Of a stretch of 64,000 nt of DNA, positions 1 through 8,925 are shown piece after piece (the stretch's first letter is position 1; each line of letters opens with the position of its first letter). A model generated the notes under the pieces. It was not told the origin of the DNA, did not search any database, and saw only the letters and a list, made by a program, of their open reading frames with translations. This DNA is from Planococcus kocurii (GTDB taxonomy: Bacteria > Bacillota > Bacilli > Bacillales_A > Planococcaceae). The DNA is taken from contig NZ_CP013661.2 in the NCBI RefSeq assembly GCF_001465835.2, positions 2,906,501 through 2,970,500 of the forward strand, written 5' to 3'. Both the position numbers and the translations under genes were made by a program.

Positions 1-135
1 ATTCTTACTTTAGAAGCACCTGTTCTTCGTGTAACAGCACCAGATTCAATATTCCCATTCTCACAAGCGGAAGAAGTTTGGTTGCCAAATGCGAAGGATA
101 TTATCGAAACAGCGAAGAAAGTTTTAACTTTTTAA
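1..135 (+). CDS. pdhB: Pyruvate dehydrogenase E1 beta subunit, C-terminal end (partial)
   Basis: Only the last 44 codons are present; the frame is open from base 1 to a TAA at 133-135. The residues ([17 protein letters not shown] and the [20 protein letters not shown] tail) are typical of the C-terminal transketolase domain of the E1 beta chain. It lies 28 bp upstream of pdhC and in the same direction, as in the pdhABCD operon of Bacillus. The identification rests on this short tail plus context. Confidence 0.9.
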   Translation: MLTLEAPVLRVTAPDSIFPFSQAEEVWLPNAKDIIETAKKVLTF

Positions 136-163
136 ATTAGACAGAACCGAAAGGGTGATATAC

Positions 164-1555
164 ATGGCTTTTGAATTTCGTTTGCCGGATATCGGAGAAG
201 GTATCCATGAAGGTGAAATCGTAAAATGGTTCGTAAAAGCGGGGGACACAATCGAAGAAGACGATATTCTTGTCGAAGTACAAAATGACAAGGCCGTTGT
301 CGAAATTCCTTCACCCGTTTCAGGAACAGTTGAAGAAGTATTGGTGGCAGAAGGAACGGTTGCAGTAGTAGGCGATATTTTAGTTCGCATCGATGCACCG
401 GACGCTGAAGAAATGAGTTTTAAAGGGAGTCACGGTGACAAAAAAGAAGTCGCTCCTGAAGTAAAAGAAGAAACAGAAGAACAAGTCCAAGCCGGTACAG
501 CTGAATCTGGTGGAGATGTGGATAAAGCATCTGCTAAAGAAGAAGAACCGAAAAAACAAACAGGTGCTGGATCTCAACCACAGGCTGACTCAACAGAGGA
601 GTCTGATCCGACTGCACGCGTAATTTCAATGCCGTCTGTTCGTAAATTTGCACGCGACAACGATGTCGATATTAAGCAAGTAACAGGATCTGGTAATAAT
701 GGACGAGTGTTAAAAGAAGACGTGGAAGCGTTTAAGAACGGCGATCAAAAAGCAGCAACACCTGCAGTTTCTGAAGAAGTATCACAAGAAGTAACAGAAG
801 AAAGCACTGATAAAGCAGCAGCTCCGAAAGCGGCAGTAGCTCCTGAAGGTGAATTCCCTGAAACGCGTGAGAAAATGTCAGGAATTCGTAAAGCAATCGC
901 TAAAGCGATGGTTCATTCAAAACACACTGCTCCGCACGTAACCTTAATGGACGAAGTAGATGTGACAGAACTTGTAGCACATCGCAAAAAGTTCAAAGAC
1001 ATTGCAGCAGAAAAAGAAATCAAGTTAACGTATTTACCATATGTAGTAAAAGCGTTAGTCAGCACATTGCGTGAATTCCCAGCTTTAAACACATCGTTTG
1101 ATGATGAAACAAGCGAAGTGATTCAGAAGCATTATTTCAATATCGGAATTGCTGCAGATACAGAAAAAGGGTTAATGGTTCCGGTTATTAAAAATGCAGA
1201 CCGTAAATCAGTATTCGCTATTTCTGATGAAATCAATGGCTTAGCTACAAAAGCGCGTGATGGTAAATTATCAGCTGCTGAAATGAAAGGTGCATCATGC
1301 TCAATCACGAATATCGGTTCTGCTGGTGGACAATGGTTTACACCTGTTATTAATCATCCGGAAGTAGCGATTCTTGGAATTGGCCGAATCGCAGAGAAAC
1401 CTGTAATTAAAAATGGTGAAATTGTAGCGGCACCTGTGTTAGCATTGTCATTGAGCTTTGATCATAGAATGATCGATGGTGCAACAGCACAGCACGCATT
1501 AAATCATATTAAACGTTTATTAAGTGAACCTGAATTACTATTAATGGAGGCGTAA
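164..1555 (+). CDS. pdhC: Pyruvate dehydrogenase E2, dihydrolipoyl acetyltransferase
   Basis: This is the core subunit that transfers acetyl groups from E1 to CoA in the cytoplasmic pyruvate dehydrogenase complex. It has 463 residues. One lipoyl domain fills residues 1-80, with the lipoylated lysine at K43 in QNDKAVVE. A long linker rich in E, K, Q and A follows, then the E1/E3-binding domain (about 150-190, [11 protein letters not shown]), a second linker, and the catalytic domain with the DHRMIDGA active-site motif near the C-terminus. The ATG at 164 is preferred over an in-frame GTG at 155 because the ribosome site AAGGGTGA overlaps that GTG. pdhD follows after 5 bp, so the two are probably translated from one message. 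Confidence 0.97.
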   Translation: MAFEFRLPDIGEGIHEGEIVKWFVKAGDTIEEDDILVEVQNDKAVVEIPSPVSGTVEEVLVAEGTVAVVGDILVRIDAPDAEEMSFKGSHGDKKEVAPEVKEETEEQVQAGTAESGGDVDKASAKEEEPKKQTGAGSQPQADSTEESDPTARVISMPSVRKFARDNDVDIKQVTGSGNNGRVLKEDVEAFKNGDQKAATPAVSEEVSQEVTEESTDKAAAPKAAVAPEGEFPETREKMSGIRKAIAKAMVHSKHTAPHVTLMDEVDVTELVAHRKKFKDIAAEKEIKLTYLPYVVKALVSTLREFPALNTSFDDETSEVIQKHYFNIGIAADTEKGLMVPVIKNADRKSVFAISDEINGLATKARDGKLSAAEMKGASCSITNIGSAGGQWFTPVINHPEVAILGIGRIAEKPVIKNGEIVAAPVLALSLSFDHRMIDGATAQHALNHIKRLLSEPELLLMEA

Positions 1556-1560
1556 AAATT

Positions 1561-2970
1561 ATGGTAGTAGGAGATTTCCCAATCGAAACAGACACGCTCG
1601 TAATTGGCTCAGGCCCTGGCGGTTATGTTGCAGCAATCCGGGCAGCGCAAACTGGCCAAAAAGTAACAATCGTAGAGAAAGAATATATTGGTGGCGTTTG
1701 CTTGAACGTCGGCTGTATCCCTTCAAAAGCAATGATTTCTGTTGGGCACCGTTTTGAGGAAGCTCAGCATTCAGAAGACATGGGAATTATCGCAAAGGAA
1801 GTTTCACTTAACTTTGAAAAAGCGCAAGCGTTTAAAGATGGCGTCGTTAAGAAATTGACTGGCGGCGTTGAGTCTCTTCTGAAAGGCAATAAAGTTGAAA
1901 TTTTACGCGGTGAAGCTTATTTTGTTGATGAAAACACTGTCCGCATTATGGATGACAATTCAGCACAAACGTATAAATTTAAAAATGCTATTATCGCAAC
2001 TGGATCTCGTCCAGTCGAAATCCCGACTTTCAAATTTACAAAACGCGTAATTAATTCAACTGGCGCTTTGGCACTTACTGAGCTTCCGAAAAAACTTATC
2101 GTTATTGGCGGCGGATATATCGGTACAGAGCTTGGTACTGCATTTGCAAACATGGGTTCTGAAGTAACGATCCTTGAAGGCACACCGGATATCCTTGCTG
2201 GGTTTGAAAAACAAATGACAGCAATCGTCAAAAAAGGATTGAAGAAAAAAGGCGTTGAAGTTATCACTAAAGCATCTGCTAAAGGTGTAAAAGAAACTGA
2301 TTCTGGCGTTACGGTATCGTATGAAGCGGGCGGAGAAGAAAAAACGCTTGAAGCAGATTATGTTCTTGTAACTGTTGGCCGTCGTCCAAATACAGACGAA
2401 ATGGGTCTTGAAGAATTGAACTTGAATATGTCTGACCGTGGCTTGATCGAAGTCGACAAACAATGTCGTACAAACATCTCCAACATTTATGCAATCGGTG
2501 ATGTAGTAGCTGGCCTTCAGTTAGCGCACAAAGCTTCATACGAAGGTAAAGTAGCCGCAGAAGCAATTGCAGGAGAAAAGTCTGAAGTTGATTACATGGC
2601 TATTCCAGCGGTCTGCTTTACAGATCCGGAACTTGCAAGCGTTGGTTTGTCTGAAGAACAGGCAAAAGAAGAAGGATTCGAAGCTGCGGCTGCGAAATTC
2701 CCATTCGCTGCAAACGGCCGTGCTCTTTCATTAAACGCAACTGAAGGATTCGTGAAGCTGGTTTCGCGTAAATCTGACGGTTTGCTGTTAGGTGCACAAA
2801 TTGTTGGAGCTGGCGCATCAGACATGATCGCTGAGCTTGGTCTTGCTATCGAAGCTGGAATGACAGTAGAAGATATCGCGATGACGATTCATGCTCATCC
2901 AACACTTGCTGAAATCACTATGGAAGCTGCTGAAGTAGCTCTTGGAACACCAATTCACATTATTAAATAA
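1561..2970 (+). CDS. pdhD: Dihydrolipoyl dehydrogenase (E3)
   Basis: This FAD enzyme reoxidises the lipoyl groups of PDH and other 2-oxoacid dehydrogenase complexes, passing electrons to NAD. It has 469 residues, the usual size. Visible motifs are the FAD-binding [10 protein letters not shown] (16-25), the redox-active disulfide GGVCLNVGC (C47 and C52), the NAD-binding [10 protein letters not shown] (about 180), the second FAD motif YAIGDV (about 310) and the C-terminal HAHPTLAE that carries the catalytic histidine. It is the last gene of the pdh operon and is followed by a strong terminator. Confidence 0.97.
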   Translation: MVVGDFPIETDTLVIGSGPGGYVAAIRAAQTGQKVTIVEKEYIGGVCLNVGCIPSKAMISVGHRFEEAQHSEDMGIIAKEVSLNFEKAQAFKDGVVKKLTGGVESLLKGNKVEILRGEAYFVDENTVRIMDDNSAQTYKFKNAIIATGSRPVEIPTFKFTKRVINSTGALALTELPKKLIVIGGGYIGTELGTAFANMGSEVTILEGTPDILAGFEKQMTAIVKKGLKKKGVEVITKASAKGVKETDSGVTVSYEAGGEEKTLEADYVLVTVGRRPNTDEMGLEELNLNMSDRGLIEVDKQCRTNISNIYAIGDVVAGLQLAHKASYEGKVAAEAIAGEKSEVDYMAIPAVCFTDPELASVGLSEEQAKEEGFEAAAAKFPFAANGRALSLNATEGFVKLVSRKSDGLLLGAQIVGAGASDMIAELGLAIEAGMTVEDIAMTIHAHPTLAEITMEAAEVALGTPIHIIK

Positions 2971-2978
2971 ATAGTAGA

Positions 2979-3006
2979 GAAGTCGCTTTTGCGGCTTCTT
3001 TTTTTT
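2979..3006 (+). terminator. Rho-independent terminator after pdhD
   Basis: GAAGTCGC and GCGGCTTC form an 8-bp stem with one G-U pair around a TTTT loop, followed by a run of eight T. It closes the pdh operon. Confidence 0.9.
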
Positions 3007-3058
3007 GAAGAAAAGCTATTTTTCATGGTAAGATTTGTTTGACAAAGGAGTGTTTGGA

Positions 3059-3898
3059 TTGATAAATAGAAAAGCAATGGTTTTGGTAACCGCCCTGTTA
3101 TTACTAGCGGCATGTGGAAATGACGATGAAGCAGTTACAAATAAGGAAGAAAAGACAGTTAAAGAACAAGTTGCAACTGAAGGAAAAAAAGCCGAAAAAG
3201 ATGAAGAAGTAATTGAAACAAAAGAAGAAGCAGTTGAAGAAGAACCAAAAGAAGAAGTAACGTCGGAACCACAATATCGCATCAATCCTGCTAATTGGTC
3301 AGTACAACCTATAGCAGATGCTGCTGAAAAAGTAGTATTAGTAACTATTGATGATGCGCCGGATAAACATTCAATAGAAATGGCAGAAACATTGAAAAGT
3401 AAAGAAATTCCAGCAATTTTCTTCGTCAATGGTCATTTTTTAGATACAGATGAGGAAAAGCAACAGTTAAAAGAAATCTACGATATGGGCTTTGTAATTG
3501 GGAATCATACATATAGCCACGAAAATTTAAAAACTCTTTCTGAGCAGCAGCAGCAACAAGAAATTTTGGAGATTAATAAAGTTGTTGAAGAAATTACTGG
3601 AGAAAAACCAAAGTTTTTCCGTGCTCCTTTTGGCTCTAATACTGACTTTAGCAAACAACTTGTCGAAGACCAACAGATGGTTCTCATGAACTGGACCTAC
3701 GGCTACGACTGGGAAAAAGACTATCAAGACGCTGCGGCATTAACAGAAATTATGGTTAATACGGAGTATTTAAATAATGGTGCTAATTTATTGATGCACG
3801 ATCGAGATTGGACTGCAGAGGCATTACCCGGAATTATCCGAGGACTACAAGATAAAGGATATGGCTTTGTGGACCCGAAAACAATCGAAGGTATGTAA
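3059..3898 (+). CDS. Polysaccharide deacetylase family lipoprotein
   Basis: Predicted to be a membrane-anchored, extracytoplasmic carbohydrate esterase 4 enzyme acting on N-acetylated glycans such as peptidoglycan. It has 279 residues. A lipoprotein signal peptide ends in LLLLAACG, and a low-complexity K/E-rich spacer (about 25-80) would hold the domain off the membrane. NodB-type motifs are present: TIDDAP (usual form TFDDGP, with both Asp kept), NHTYSH with the two metal histidines, FRAPFG, and LLMHD near the end. The TTG at 3059 is chosen because it follows AAAGGAG by 8 nt and puts the signal peptide at the N-terminus. In B. subtilis the gene slp sits here, so this gene is a local difference. 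The true substrate is unknown. Confidence 0.85.
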   Translation: MINRKAMVLVTALLLLAACGNDDEAVTNKEEKTVKEQVATEGKKAEKDEEVIETKEEAVEEEPKEEVTSEPQYRINPANWSVQPIADAAEKVVLVTIDDAPDKHSIEMAETLKSKEIPAIFFVNGHFLDTDEEKQQLKEIYDMGFVIGNHTYSHENLKTLSEQQQQQEILEINKVVEEITGEKPKFFRAPFGSNTDFSKQLVEDQQMVLMNWTYGYDWEKDYQDAAALTEIMVNTEYLNNGANLLMHDRDWTAEALPGIIRGLQDKGYGFVDPKTIEGM

Positions 3899-3899
3899 A

Positions 3900-3938
3900 A
3901 AAACGATCCACAGGTATTTTTCTGTGGATCGTTTTTTT
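3900..3938 (+). terminator. Terminator after the deacetylase gene
   Basis: AACGATCCACAG pairs perfectly with CTGTGGATCGTT around a short loop, followed by seven T. The 12-bp stem makes it one of the strongest terminators in the window. Confidence 0.93.
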
Positions 3939-3955
3939 AGGGTTCATTACGTAAA

Positions 3956-4118
3956 CTTATGCCTGTCGAATCTACATGACTGCTTACGCTTTTCGTTGTC
4001 TAGACTCCAGCAGCCAGATTCTCGGGACATAAGCCACTCTGGCTGTGTGGCTGAAAACACGCCACTTCGCCAGTGCATCTTATGCCTGTCGAATCTACAT
4101 GGCTGCTTACGCTTTTCG
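3956..4118. repeat. Intergenic repeat: two 40-nt direct repeats and an imperfect palindrome
   Basis: A 40-nt sequence starting CTTATGCCTGTCGAATC occurs at 3956-3995 and again at 4079-4118 with one mismatch. The right copy also pairs with the spacer: CAGCAGCCAGATTC (4008-4021) is complementary, with a small gap, to GAATCTACATGGCTGC, and GGACATAAG (about 4025-4033) to CTTATGCCTGTC, so the DNA could form a long interrupted hairpin. The spacer also holds a GGCTGTGTGGC to GCCAC inner stem. From memory it resembles a family of GC-rich intergenic repeats with TGTCTAG...CAGC and CTTATGC...GCTTTTC parts seen in many Bacillaceae. It ends 3 bp from the speA stop codon. Confidence 0.75.
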
Positions 4119-4121
4119 GTG

Positions 4122-5591
4122 TTACCTAATCGCTTGTTGTTCTTTTATAACCCGTAGCATTTGCAGTGTGTCGTCTTCTGGTCCTTGTACGGGTAACCCG
4201 GCAGCTACGTTCATATGGATATAGTTGATATTTTCTTGGGTGATGATTTCACCAGGAATGAAAATAGGGATACCGGGTGGGTAGACCATGATAAATTCAG
4301 CAGAAATGCGTCCGACTGCTTCATTGATTGAGATAACTTCTGTTGTTGCATAGAAAGCGTCACGTGGTGTCATTGCGAGTCTTGGAATGTCTGGCATCAA
4401 TACGACAGGTTCGATGACTACGGCATCACTTTCTAAGGTCTCAGTCATACGTTGAAGTGCATTGATCAATAGATTTACTTCTTTGCGGCTATCGCCAATT
4501 GTGATGAGGCATAAAATATTATACAAATCGGAAAGTTCGATTTCAATATTAGCATTTTCTCTCAGCCATTCCTCGGCCTGATGTCCAGTAATACCTAAAT
4601 TCTTTACACTGATTAATAGTTTCGTCGGGTCCATATCAAAAGTGGCGGACGAATTTAGTAATTCTTTACCCACACAGTGTAAATGAGGGATTTTGTTGAT
4701 GCGTTTGCGCGCATCTTGAGCTAACCGAATCGTCCGATCAATCAAATCATAGCCATTGATTGCCAATTGACGGCGCGCAGTATCAAGAGACGCTAAGATT
4801 GGATAGGACGTCGACGTCGTCGTTAGCATAGAAAGCGTCGATTGTACGCGCTTTGGCGATACTAAACCTTCTCGTACATTTAGCACCGAACTTTGTGTCA
4901 TAGATCCACCTAATTTATGGACGGAAGTTGCTGCCATATCCGCTCCTGCCGACATTGCGGAAATCGGCAATGACTTATGGAAATGAATATGAACCCCATG
5001 TGCCTCATCGACCAGAACAGGGACATTTCGCGAATGTGCAATATCGACAATCCGTTTTAAGTCAGCGGCTACACCGAAATAAGTCGGATTAATGACTAGT
5101 ACGGCTTTAGTATCTGGGTATTCAACTAATGCTTTTTCTACTGCTTCCGCCGAAATTCCATGAGAGATACCAAGCTCAGGATCTACTTCAGGATGAATGA
5201 AAATCGGGATAGCACCAGCGAAAACAATAGCCGACATGATAGATTTATGGACATTTCTTGGCACTAGAATTTTATCATTGGGACCAACGACACTAAGAAT
5301 CATTGTCATAATTGCGCCACTTGTACCTTGTACAGAAAAGAATGTATAATCTGCTCCAAAAGCTTCAGCAGCTAGCTCTTGCGCTTTTTTGATGGCACCT
5401 TTTGGAGAATGTAAATCATCCAAAGGAGCGATGTTAATTAAATCGATAGAAAGAATGTTGTCGCCGACAAATTCTCTAAAAGCTGGATCTACACCTTGCC
5501 CTTTTTTGTGGCCAGGAATGTGAAACTGGATTGGGTGCCGGTTTCGATGCTTGAGAAGCGCATCAAATAACGGAGTTTCTAATTGAGACAA
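4122..5591 (-). CDS. speA: Arginine/lysine/ornithine decarboxylase family protein (SpeA type)
   Basis: A PLP-dependent basic amino acid decarboxylase of the Orn/Lys/Arg class (fold type I). By orthology with B. subtilis SpeA it is an arginine decarboxylase producing agmatine for polyamine synthesis. It has 489 residues. The N-terminus QFHIPGHKKG and the PLP lysine in ATSVHKLGGS are typical, and the shorter C-terminal domain begins near residue 375. A GTG at 5603 is in frame, but the ribosome site GAGGTG overlaps it. TTG at 5591 is spaced correctly and gives MSQLETPLF, which matches the SpeA N-terminus. Transcribed away from the next gene. Synteny pdhD-speA-yktA is as in Bacillus. Confidence 0.9.
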   Translation of the reverse strand: MSQLETPLFDALLKHRNRHPIQFHIPGHKKGQGVDPAFREFVGDNILSIDLINIAPLDDLHSPKGAIKKAQELAAEAFGADYTFFSVQGTSGAIMTMILSVVGPNDKILVPRNVHKSIMSAIVFAGAIPIFIHPEVDPELGISHGISAEAVEKALVEYPDTKAVLVINPTYFGVAADLKRIVDIAHSRNVPVLVDEAHGVHIHFHKSLPISAMSAGADMAATSVHKLGGSMTQSSVLNVREGLVSPKRVQSTLSMLTTTSTSYPILASLDTARRQLAINGYDLIDRTIRLAQDARKRINKIPHLHCVGKELLNSSATFDMDPTKLLISVKNLGITGHQAEEWLRENANIEIELSDLYNILCLITIGDSRKEVNLLINALQRMTETLESDAVVIEPVVLMPDIPRLAMTPRDAFYATTEVISINEAVGRISAEFIMVYPPGIPIFIPGEIITQENINYIHMNVAAGLPVQGPEDDTLQMLRVIKEQQAIR

Positions 5592-5683
5592 TGATAAGCC
5601 CACCTCGCTAAATAAAATGAAAACAAAATGAATTATAGCATGATGTACTCACCTATAGTACAAATTAAAAGGATTTTACATCG

Positions 5684-5697
5684 TGAAAGCGAATACA
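5684..5697. promoter_or_regulatory. Possible CcpA cre site
   Basis: TGAAAGCGAATACA matches 13 of 14 positions of the cre consensus TGWAANCGNTNWCA; the mismatch is A for T at position 10. It lies in the 136-bp divergent region between speA and the nitronate monooxygenase-like gene, 31 bp before the latter. One near match in an AT-rich intergenic region is weak evidence alone. Confidence 0.4.
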
Positions 5698-5727
5698 TGA
5701 ACAGATAGAGAGAAAAGGAGTGATTCG

Positions 5728-6693
5728 ATGGAGTTCAAAACAAAAGTGACGGAACTATTAGGAATTCGTTATCCGATTATTCAAGGGGGGTTGGCTTACT
5801 TAGCCTATGCGGAACTAGCTGCGGCAGTGTCAAATGCAGGAGGACTTGGTCAAATTACAGCAATGAGTTTGTCAACGCCTGAAGAATTGAGAACAGAGAT
5901 TCAAAAAGTAAGACAATTGACGGACAAGCCTTTTGGTGTTAATTTTGCAATTGGCGATCACGGTCGTTCGTTTTCTCATATGTTGAATGTAGCGATTGAA
6001 GAAGGAGTGCCGGTTGTTTCGATGACTGGTGGCAATCCGACGCCAATATTCGAGCAACTAAAAGAGACCAACATTAAAAAGTTGGTATTGGTTGCTGCAA
6101 AAAGGCAAGCTCAAAAAGCAGAAAGTCTCGGTGCTGATGCTGTTATGGTCGTGGGTCAAGAAGGTGGTGGGCATTTGGGGCGTGACGATATTGGGACAAT
6201 GGTGCTAATTCCACAAGTGGTAGATGCTGTAAAGATTCCGGTTATCGCTTCAGGAGGAATTGGTGACGGACGGGGCTGGATGGCCGCTCTTGCATTAGGT
6301 GCTGAAGGAATTGAAATGGGCACACGCTTTATTGCCACAAAAGAATGCGTCCATGCCTCAGCAGCATATAAACAGCAGCTAATCAATAGTTCAGAGAACG
6401 ATACAGTTATTATCAAACGCAGCATTGGTGCGCCTGCGCGAACGTTACGGAATAGTTGGACCGACAAAATTTTAGAGATTGAAAGTCACGCGCCCACTTA
6501 TGAGGCTTTAAAAGAATACATTAGTGGTGAAGCCAACAAGCGTTTCATCTATAATGGAGAAACAGACCAAGGCTTTGGTTGGGCGGGACAAGTGACTGGA
6601 TTGATCAAAGATGAGCCGACAGTTCAGGAACTGATTGACTCAATGGTCAAACAGGCTGAAGAAATCCGAGGCAAATGGTCAGTTACTAGATGA
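5728..6693 (+). CDS. Nitronate monooxygenase / FabK-like flavoprotein
   Basis: A TIM-barrel FMN enzyme of 321 residues in the nitronate monooxygenase (2-nitropropane dioxygenase) superfamily. Members either detoxify alkyl nitronates or, in the FabK branch, reduce enoyl-ACP. The N-terminus GIRYPIIQGGLAYLAYAELAA, the central GQEGGGHLGR and the phosphate-binding ASGGIGDGRG with GTRFIATKE are family hallmarks. Substrate cannot be read from sequence, so no symbol is given. The start ATG follows AAAAGGAG. yktA follows after 15 bp and is probably co-transcribed. It is an addition to the B. subtilis gene order here. Confidence 0.88.
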   Translation: MEFKTKVTELLGIRYPIIQGGLAYLAYAELAAAVSNAGGLGQITAMSLSTPEELRTEIQKVRQLTDKPFGVNFAIGDHGRSFSHMLNVAIEEGVPVVSMTGGNPTPIFEQLKETNIKKLVLVAAKRQAQKAESLGADAVMVVGQEGGGHLGRDDIGTMVLIPQVVDAVKIPVIASGGIGDGRGWMAALALGAEGIEMGTRFIATKECVHASAAYKQQLINSSENDTVIIKRSIGAPARTLRNSWTDKILEIESHAPTYEALKEYISGEANKRFIYNGETDQGFGWAGQVTGLIKDEPTVQELIDSMVKQAEEIRGKWSVTR

Positions 6694-6708
6694 AATGAGG
6701 GATGAACA

Positions 6709-6987
6709 ATGGATTATTCTTATCCATTTTCAATTGAATGGTCAACAGAAGAAATTATTGATGTTGTCGGTTTTTTTGAAGCAATTGAAATGGCTTATGA
6801 AAAAGGCATTACCCGACAAGACTTATTGACGCGCTATCGTAAGTTCAAGCAAGTAGTTCCTTCGATATCAGAAGAAAAAACCTATTTTCGTGAATTTGAA
6901 GAAGAAAGTGGGTATGTAGCCTTTCCGGTTATTAAAGAAATGAAAGCTGGAACAGGCGATGAAACCATCAAACTAAAAAACAAGTAA
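6709..6987 (+). CDS. yktA: UPF0223 family protein YktA
   Basis: A 92-residue cytoplasmic protein of unknown function. The run YSYPFSIEWSTEEII near the N-terminus and KGI..QDLL..YRKFKQVVPS are recognisable from the UPF0223 family. Position next to yktB and near speA matches B. subtilis. The start has GAGGG upstream. A shared terminator follows directly. Confidence 0.88.
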   Translation: MDYSYPFSIEWSTEEIIDVVGFFEAIEMAYEKGITRQDLLTRYRKFKQVVPSISEEKTYFREFEEESGYVAFPVIKEMKAGTGDETIKLKNK

Positions 6988-6992
6988 TAAAA

Positions 6993-7027
6993 AAGAACCT
7001 GTAGCCTTAGCGGCTGACAGGTTCTTT
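6993..7027. terminator. Bidirectional terminator between yktA and yktB
   Basis: AAGAACCTGTAGCC pairs with GGCTGACAGGTTCTT with one mismatch, flanked by A-rich sequence on the left and T4 on the right. The yktB stop codon (7007-7009) lies in its loop, so the hairpin encodes the last yktB codons and can serve both genes. Confidence 0.8.
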
Positions 7028-7648
7028 TGCTGGTTGGAGCAAAGATGTATAAACAGGCAGTAAAGCTTGGAAAGTTTCTTCTGTGAATTGAAAAAATTGT
7101 TCCTTATTTAAAGAAGCGGCCTGTTCTCTAGTTAAATGGCGGCCAATTACAAATTCGCCTTTTTTTACATCACGCAACCGAATTAGCAGTTTTTCAATAC
7201 CTGCGTCACCTAATTCATATAACGTATCGGACTGCGGTTTCATATGATCTCCTGAAGCGGTGAAATCGGTTGGCAACTGTTGCAATACATCAGAATGCAA
7301 TAAGTTTTGCGCCATTGCAGTTTTATTGGGAGCCTCATAAATAACCGCTAAAATAATGAATACGTGACTTTCCCACATGCCAATTTGAAAATGAGGAACG
7401 GCTTTATAGCCTCTTTTAAAAGGTGCAAAGGCTACCCAACTATCATTTGGCGGATTTACAGTTCTTCGCATATGTTTAGCTACGTGAGGGAAAAATTCAT
7501 TTCCGGTTTTTCCAGAGAAAAATGATGAAAATTCAATGCCAAGTTCTTCGAATTTTGGCCGGACAATATCAGTCAGTGCAGACATTCTAGCATCTAAGCC
7601 AGGAGTGTTAAAAACTTCAAAATCTTGTTCGTTCCAGTAAGGTTTCAA
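7007..7648 (-). CDS. yktB: DUF1054 family protein YktB
   Basis: A 213-residue soluble protein of unknown biochemical role. The core VRPKFEELG, HVAKHMRRTVNPPNDSWVAF, RGYK and PHFQIG is the conserved DUF1054 signature. The longer frame starting at 7675 is rejected: AGAGGAGG (7657-7664) precedes a TTG at 7648 at normal spacing, giving MKPYWNEQDF, which fits the family's N-terminus. Convergent with yktA. Confidence 0.88.
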   Translation of the reverse strand: MKPYWNEQDFEVFNTPGLDARMSALTDIVRPKFEELGIEFSSFFSGKTGNEFFPHVAKHMRRTVNPPNDSWVAFAPFKRGYKAVPHFQIGMWESHVFIILAVIYEAPNKTAMAQNLLHSDVLQQLPTDFTASGDHMKPQSDTLYELGDAGIEKLLIRLRDVKKGEFVIGRHLTREQAASLNKEQFFQFTEETFQALLPVYTSLLQPAKEPVSR

Positions 7649-7818
7649 ATAAATATCCTCCTCTAATTTAAGCAATCAGGTTTCATTTTAACGAAGTTTG
7701 GGAAAAAAGAATATAAATACGTTTCTGCCAATGGATTTCGTTAGAAAAAAATGTTATTATAAAGTTGTAACAAGATTAGTCGGAATCTTCCGACTTTGAT
7801 GAGAAAGGGGTGCTCATT

Positions 7819-8013
7819 ATGAAACAGATGGTTCAGATAATCCGCAAAGCGGATGTAGAGAAGGAATATGTACATGTATTAAAGTTAGAACTCGATTATG
7901 AACTTGCTTCACTGTTTGATGCAATGCAGCAAAAGGACGACCATGAAGTGTCTAAAAGTAAACAGCGACTTCAGGAAATTCACCTAGAACTGGAGGCCCT
8001 CCATGCGCTCTAA
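7819..8013 (+). CDS. Small conserved protein, YkzI-like
   Basis: A 64-residue, charged, probably all-helical protein. There is no signal peptide or membrane segment; the C-terminal half (DHEVSKSKQRLQEIHLELEAL) looks like a coiled coil. The start ATG is preceded by GAAAGGGG. B. subtilis has the small gene ykzI at this place between yktB and the inositol monophosphatase gene, which is the main basis for the label. Function unknown. A terminator follows 14 bp later. Confidence 0.7.
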   Translation: MKQMVQIIRKADVEKEYVHVLKLELDYELASLFDAMQQKDDHEVSKSKQRLQEIHLELEALHAL

Positions 8014-8027
8014 TTCATCTATACATT

Positions 8028-8065
8028 AAAGGCATCTGCTAGAGTAAGACAGCAGATGCCTTTTT
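8028..8065 (+). terminator. Terminator after the YkzI-like gene
   Basis: AAAGGCATCTGCT and AGCAGATGCCTTT form a perfect 13-bp stem around a 10-nt loop, followed by a T run. Confidence 0.92.
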
Positions 8066-8099
8066 CGTTATACTGAAACAAACAAGGAGGGATGCACAG

Positions 8100-8891
8100 A
8101 TGGACTTGCATGCTATGGATAGATACATAAAATCACTCATTAAAGAAGCAGGGCATCAGATTCGTAATTCTTTTTTAACGGATATTACGATTGAATCAAA
8201 ATCGAATGCCAATGATTTGGTAACCAATATGGATAAAGAAATTGAACAATTTTTTATCGAGCGGATTCGCAGAGATTTCTCAGGGCATCGAATTTTTGGA
8301 GAAGAAGGCTTTGGAGATGATATCCAAAACACGAACGGAATTATTTGGTTGCTCGATCCAATTGATGGCACGATGAATTTTGTTCATCAGAAACGCAACT
8401 TTGCTATATCTCTAGGAATATACGAAGATGGGATCGGTAAACTGGGCTATATATATGATGTTGTCAACGATGATTTATACCACGGAGTTAAAGACGGTGG
8501 AGCATATTACAACAATGAAAAGCTAAGACCGCTTATGGAAACAGACATATCCGAATCCATCGTGGCAATGAATGCGACATGGTCAATCCCAAATCGTTAT
8601 TTAGATCACGAAGCTATCATTCAATTGATTCGCGATGTACGTGGTACACGCTCTTATGGTTCGGCAGCACTTGAACTTGCTTATGTGGCATCTGGGCGTT
8701 TTGATGCTTACATTTCAATGAGGTTATCTCCGTGGGATATTGCTGGGGGTATGGTTATTGCTCAAGAAGTAGGTGCAATAACGACGAATTTTAAAGGAGA
8801 CCCAGCAAATCTTTTAAAACAAGACACTTTTATAGCAGCTAATCCCGCAATTCATCAAGAACTGTTAGAAAAATATATAAAATTCAAGTAA
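8100..8891 (+). CDS. yktC: Inositol monophosphatase family protein (YktC)
   Basis: A Mg-dependent sugar/inositol phosphatase of 263 residues, cytoplasmic. Metal-binding motifs are clear: GEEG (about 65), WLLDPIDGTMNFVH (about 82-96), and near the C-terminus SPWDIAGGMVIAQEVG with the third Asp. The start ATG has a full AAGGAGG site 9 nt upstream. Its order after yktB matches B. subtilis yktC. Physiological substrate not readable; inositol-1-phosphate, NADP or other phosphomonoesters are all possible for this family. Confidence 0.92.
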   Translation: MDLHAMDRYIKSLIKEAGHQIRNSFLTDITIESKSNANDLVTNMDKEIEQFFIERIRRDFSGHRIFGEEGFGDDIQNTNGIIWLLDPIDGTMNFVHQKRNFAISLGIYEDGIGKLGYIYDVVNDDLYHGVKDGGAYYNNEKLRPLMETDISESIVAMNATWSIPNRYLDHEAIIQLIRDVRGTRSYGSAALELAYVASGRFDAYISMRLSPWDIAGGMVIAQEVGAITTNFKGDPANLLKQDTFIAANPAIHQELLEKYIKFK

Positions 8892-8892
8892 A

Positions 8893-8921
8893 AAAAGATG
8901 CGGAATTCCGCATCTTTTTTT
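8893..8921. terminator. Terminator between yktC and ylaF
   Basis: AAAGATGCGG and CCGCATCTTT form a perfect stem with an AATT loop and seven T after it; the left flank is A-rich. The perfect symmetry lets it act in both directions, and ylaF converges on it. Confidence 0.9.
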
Positions 8922-8925
8922 ATAA

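Noticed and set aside
3861..4157. Open frame running through the terminator and 40-nt repeat after the deacetylase gene
   Set aside because: It overlaps the end of the deacetylase gene in another frame, crosses a strong terminator and encodes the repeat twice; not a plausible gene.
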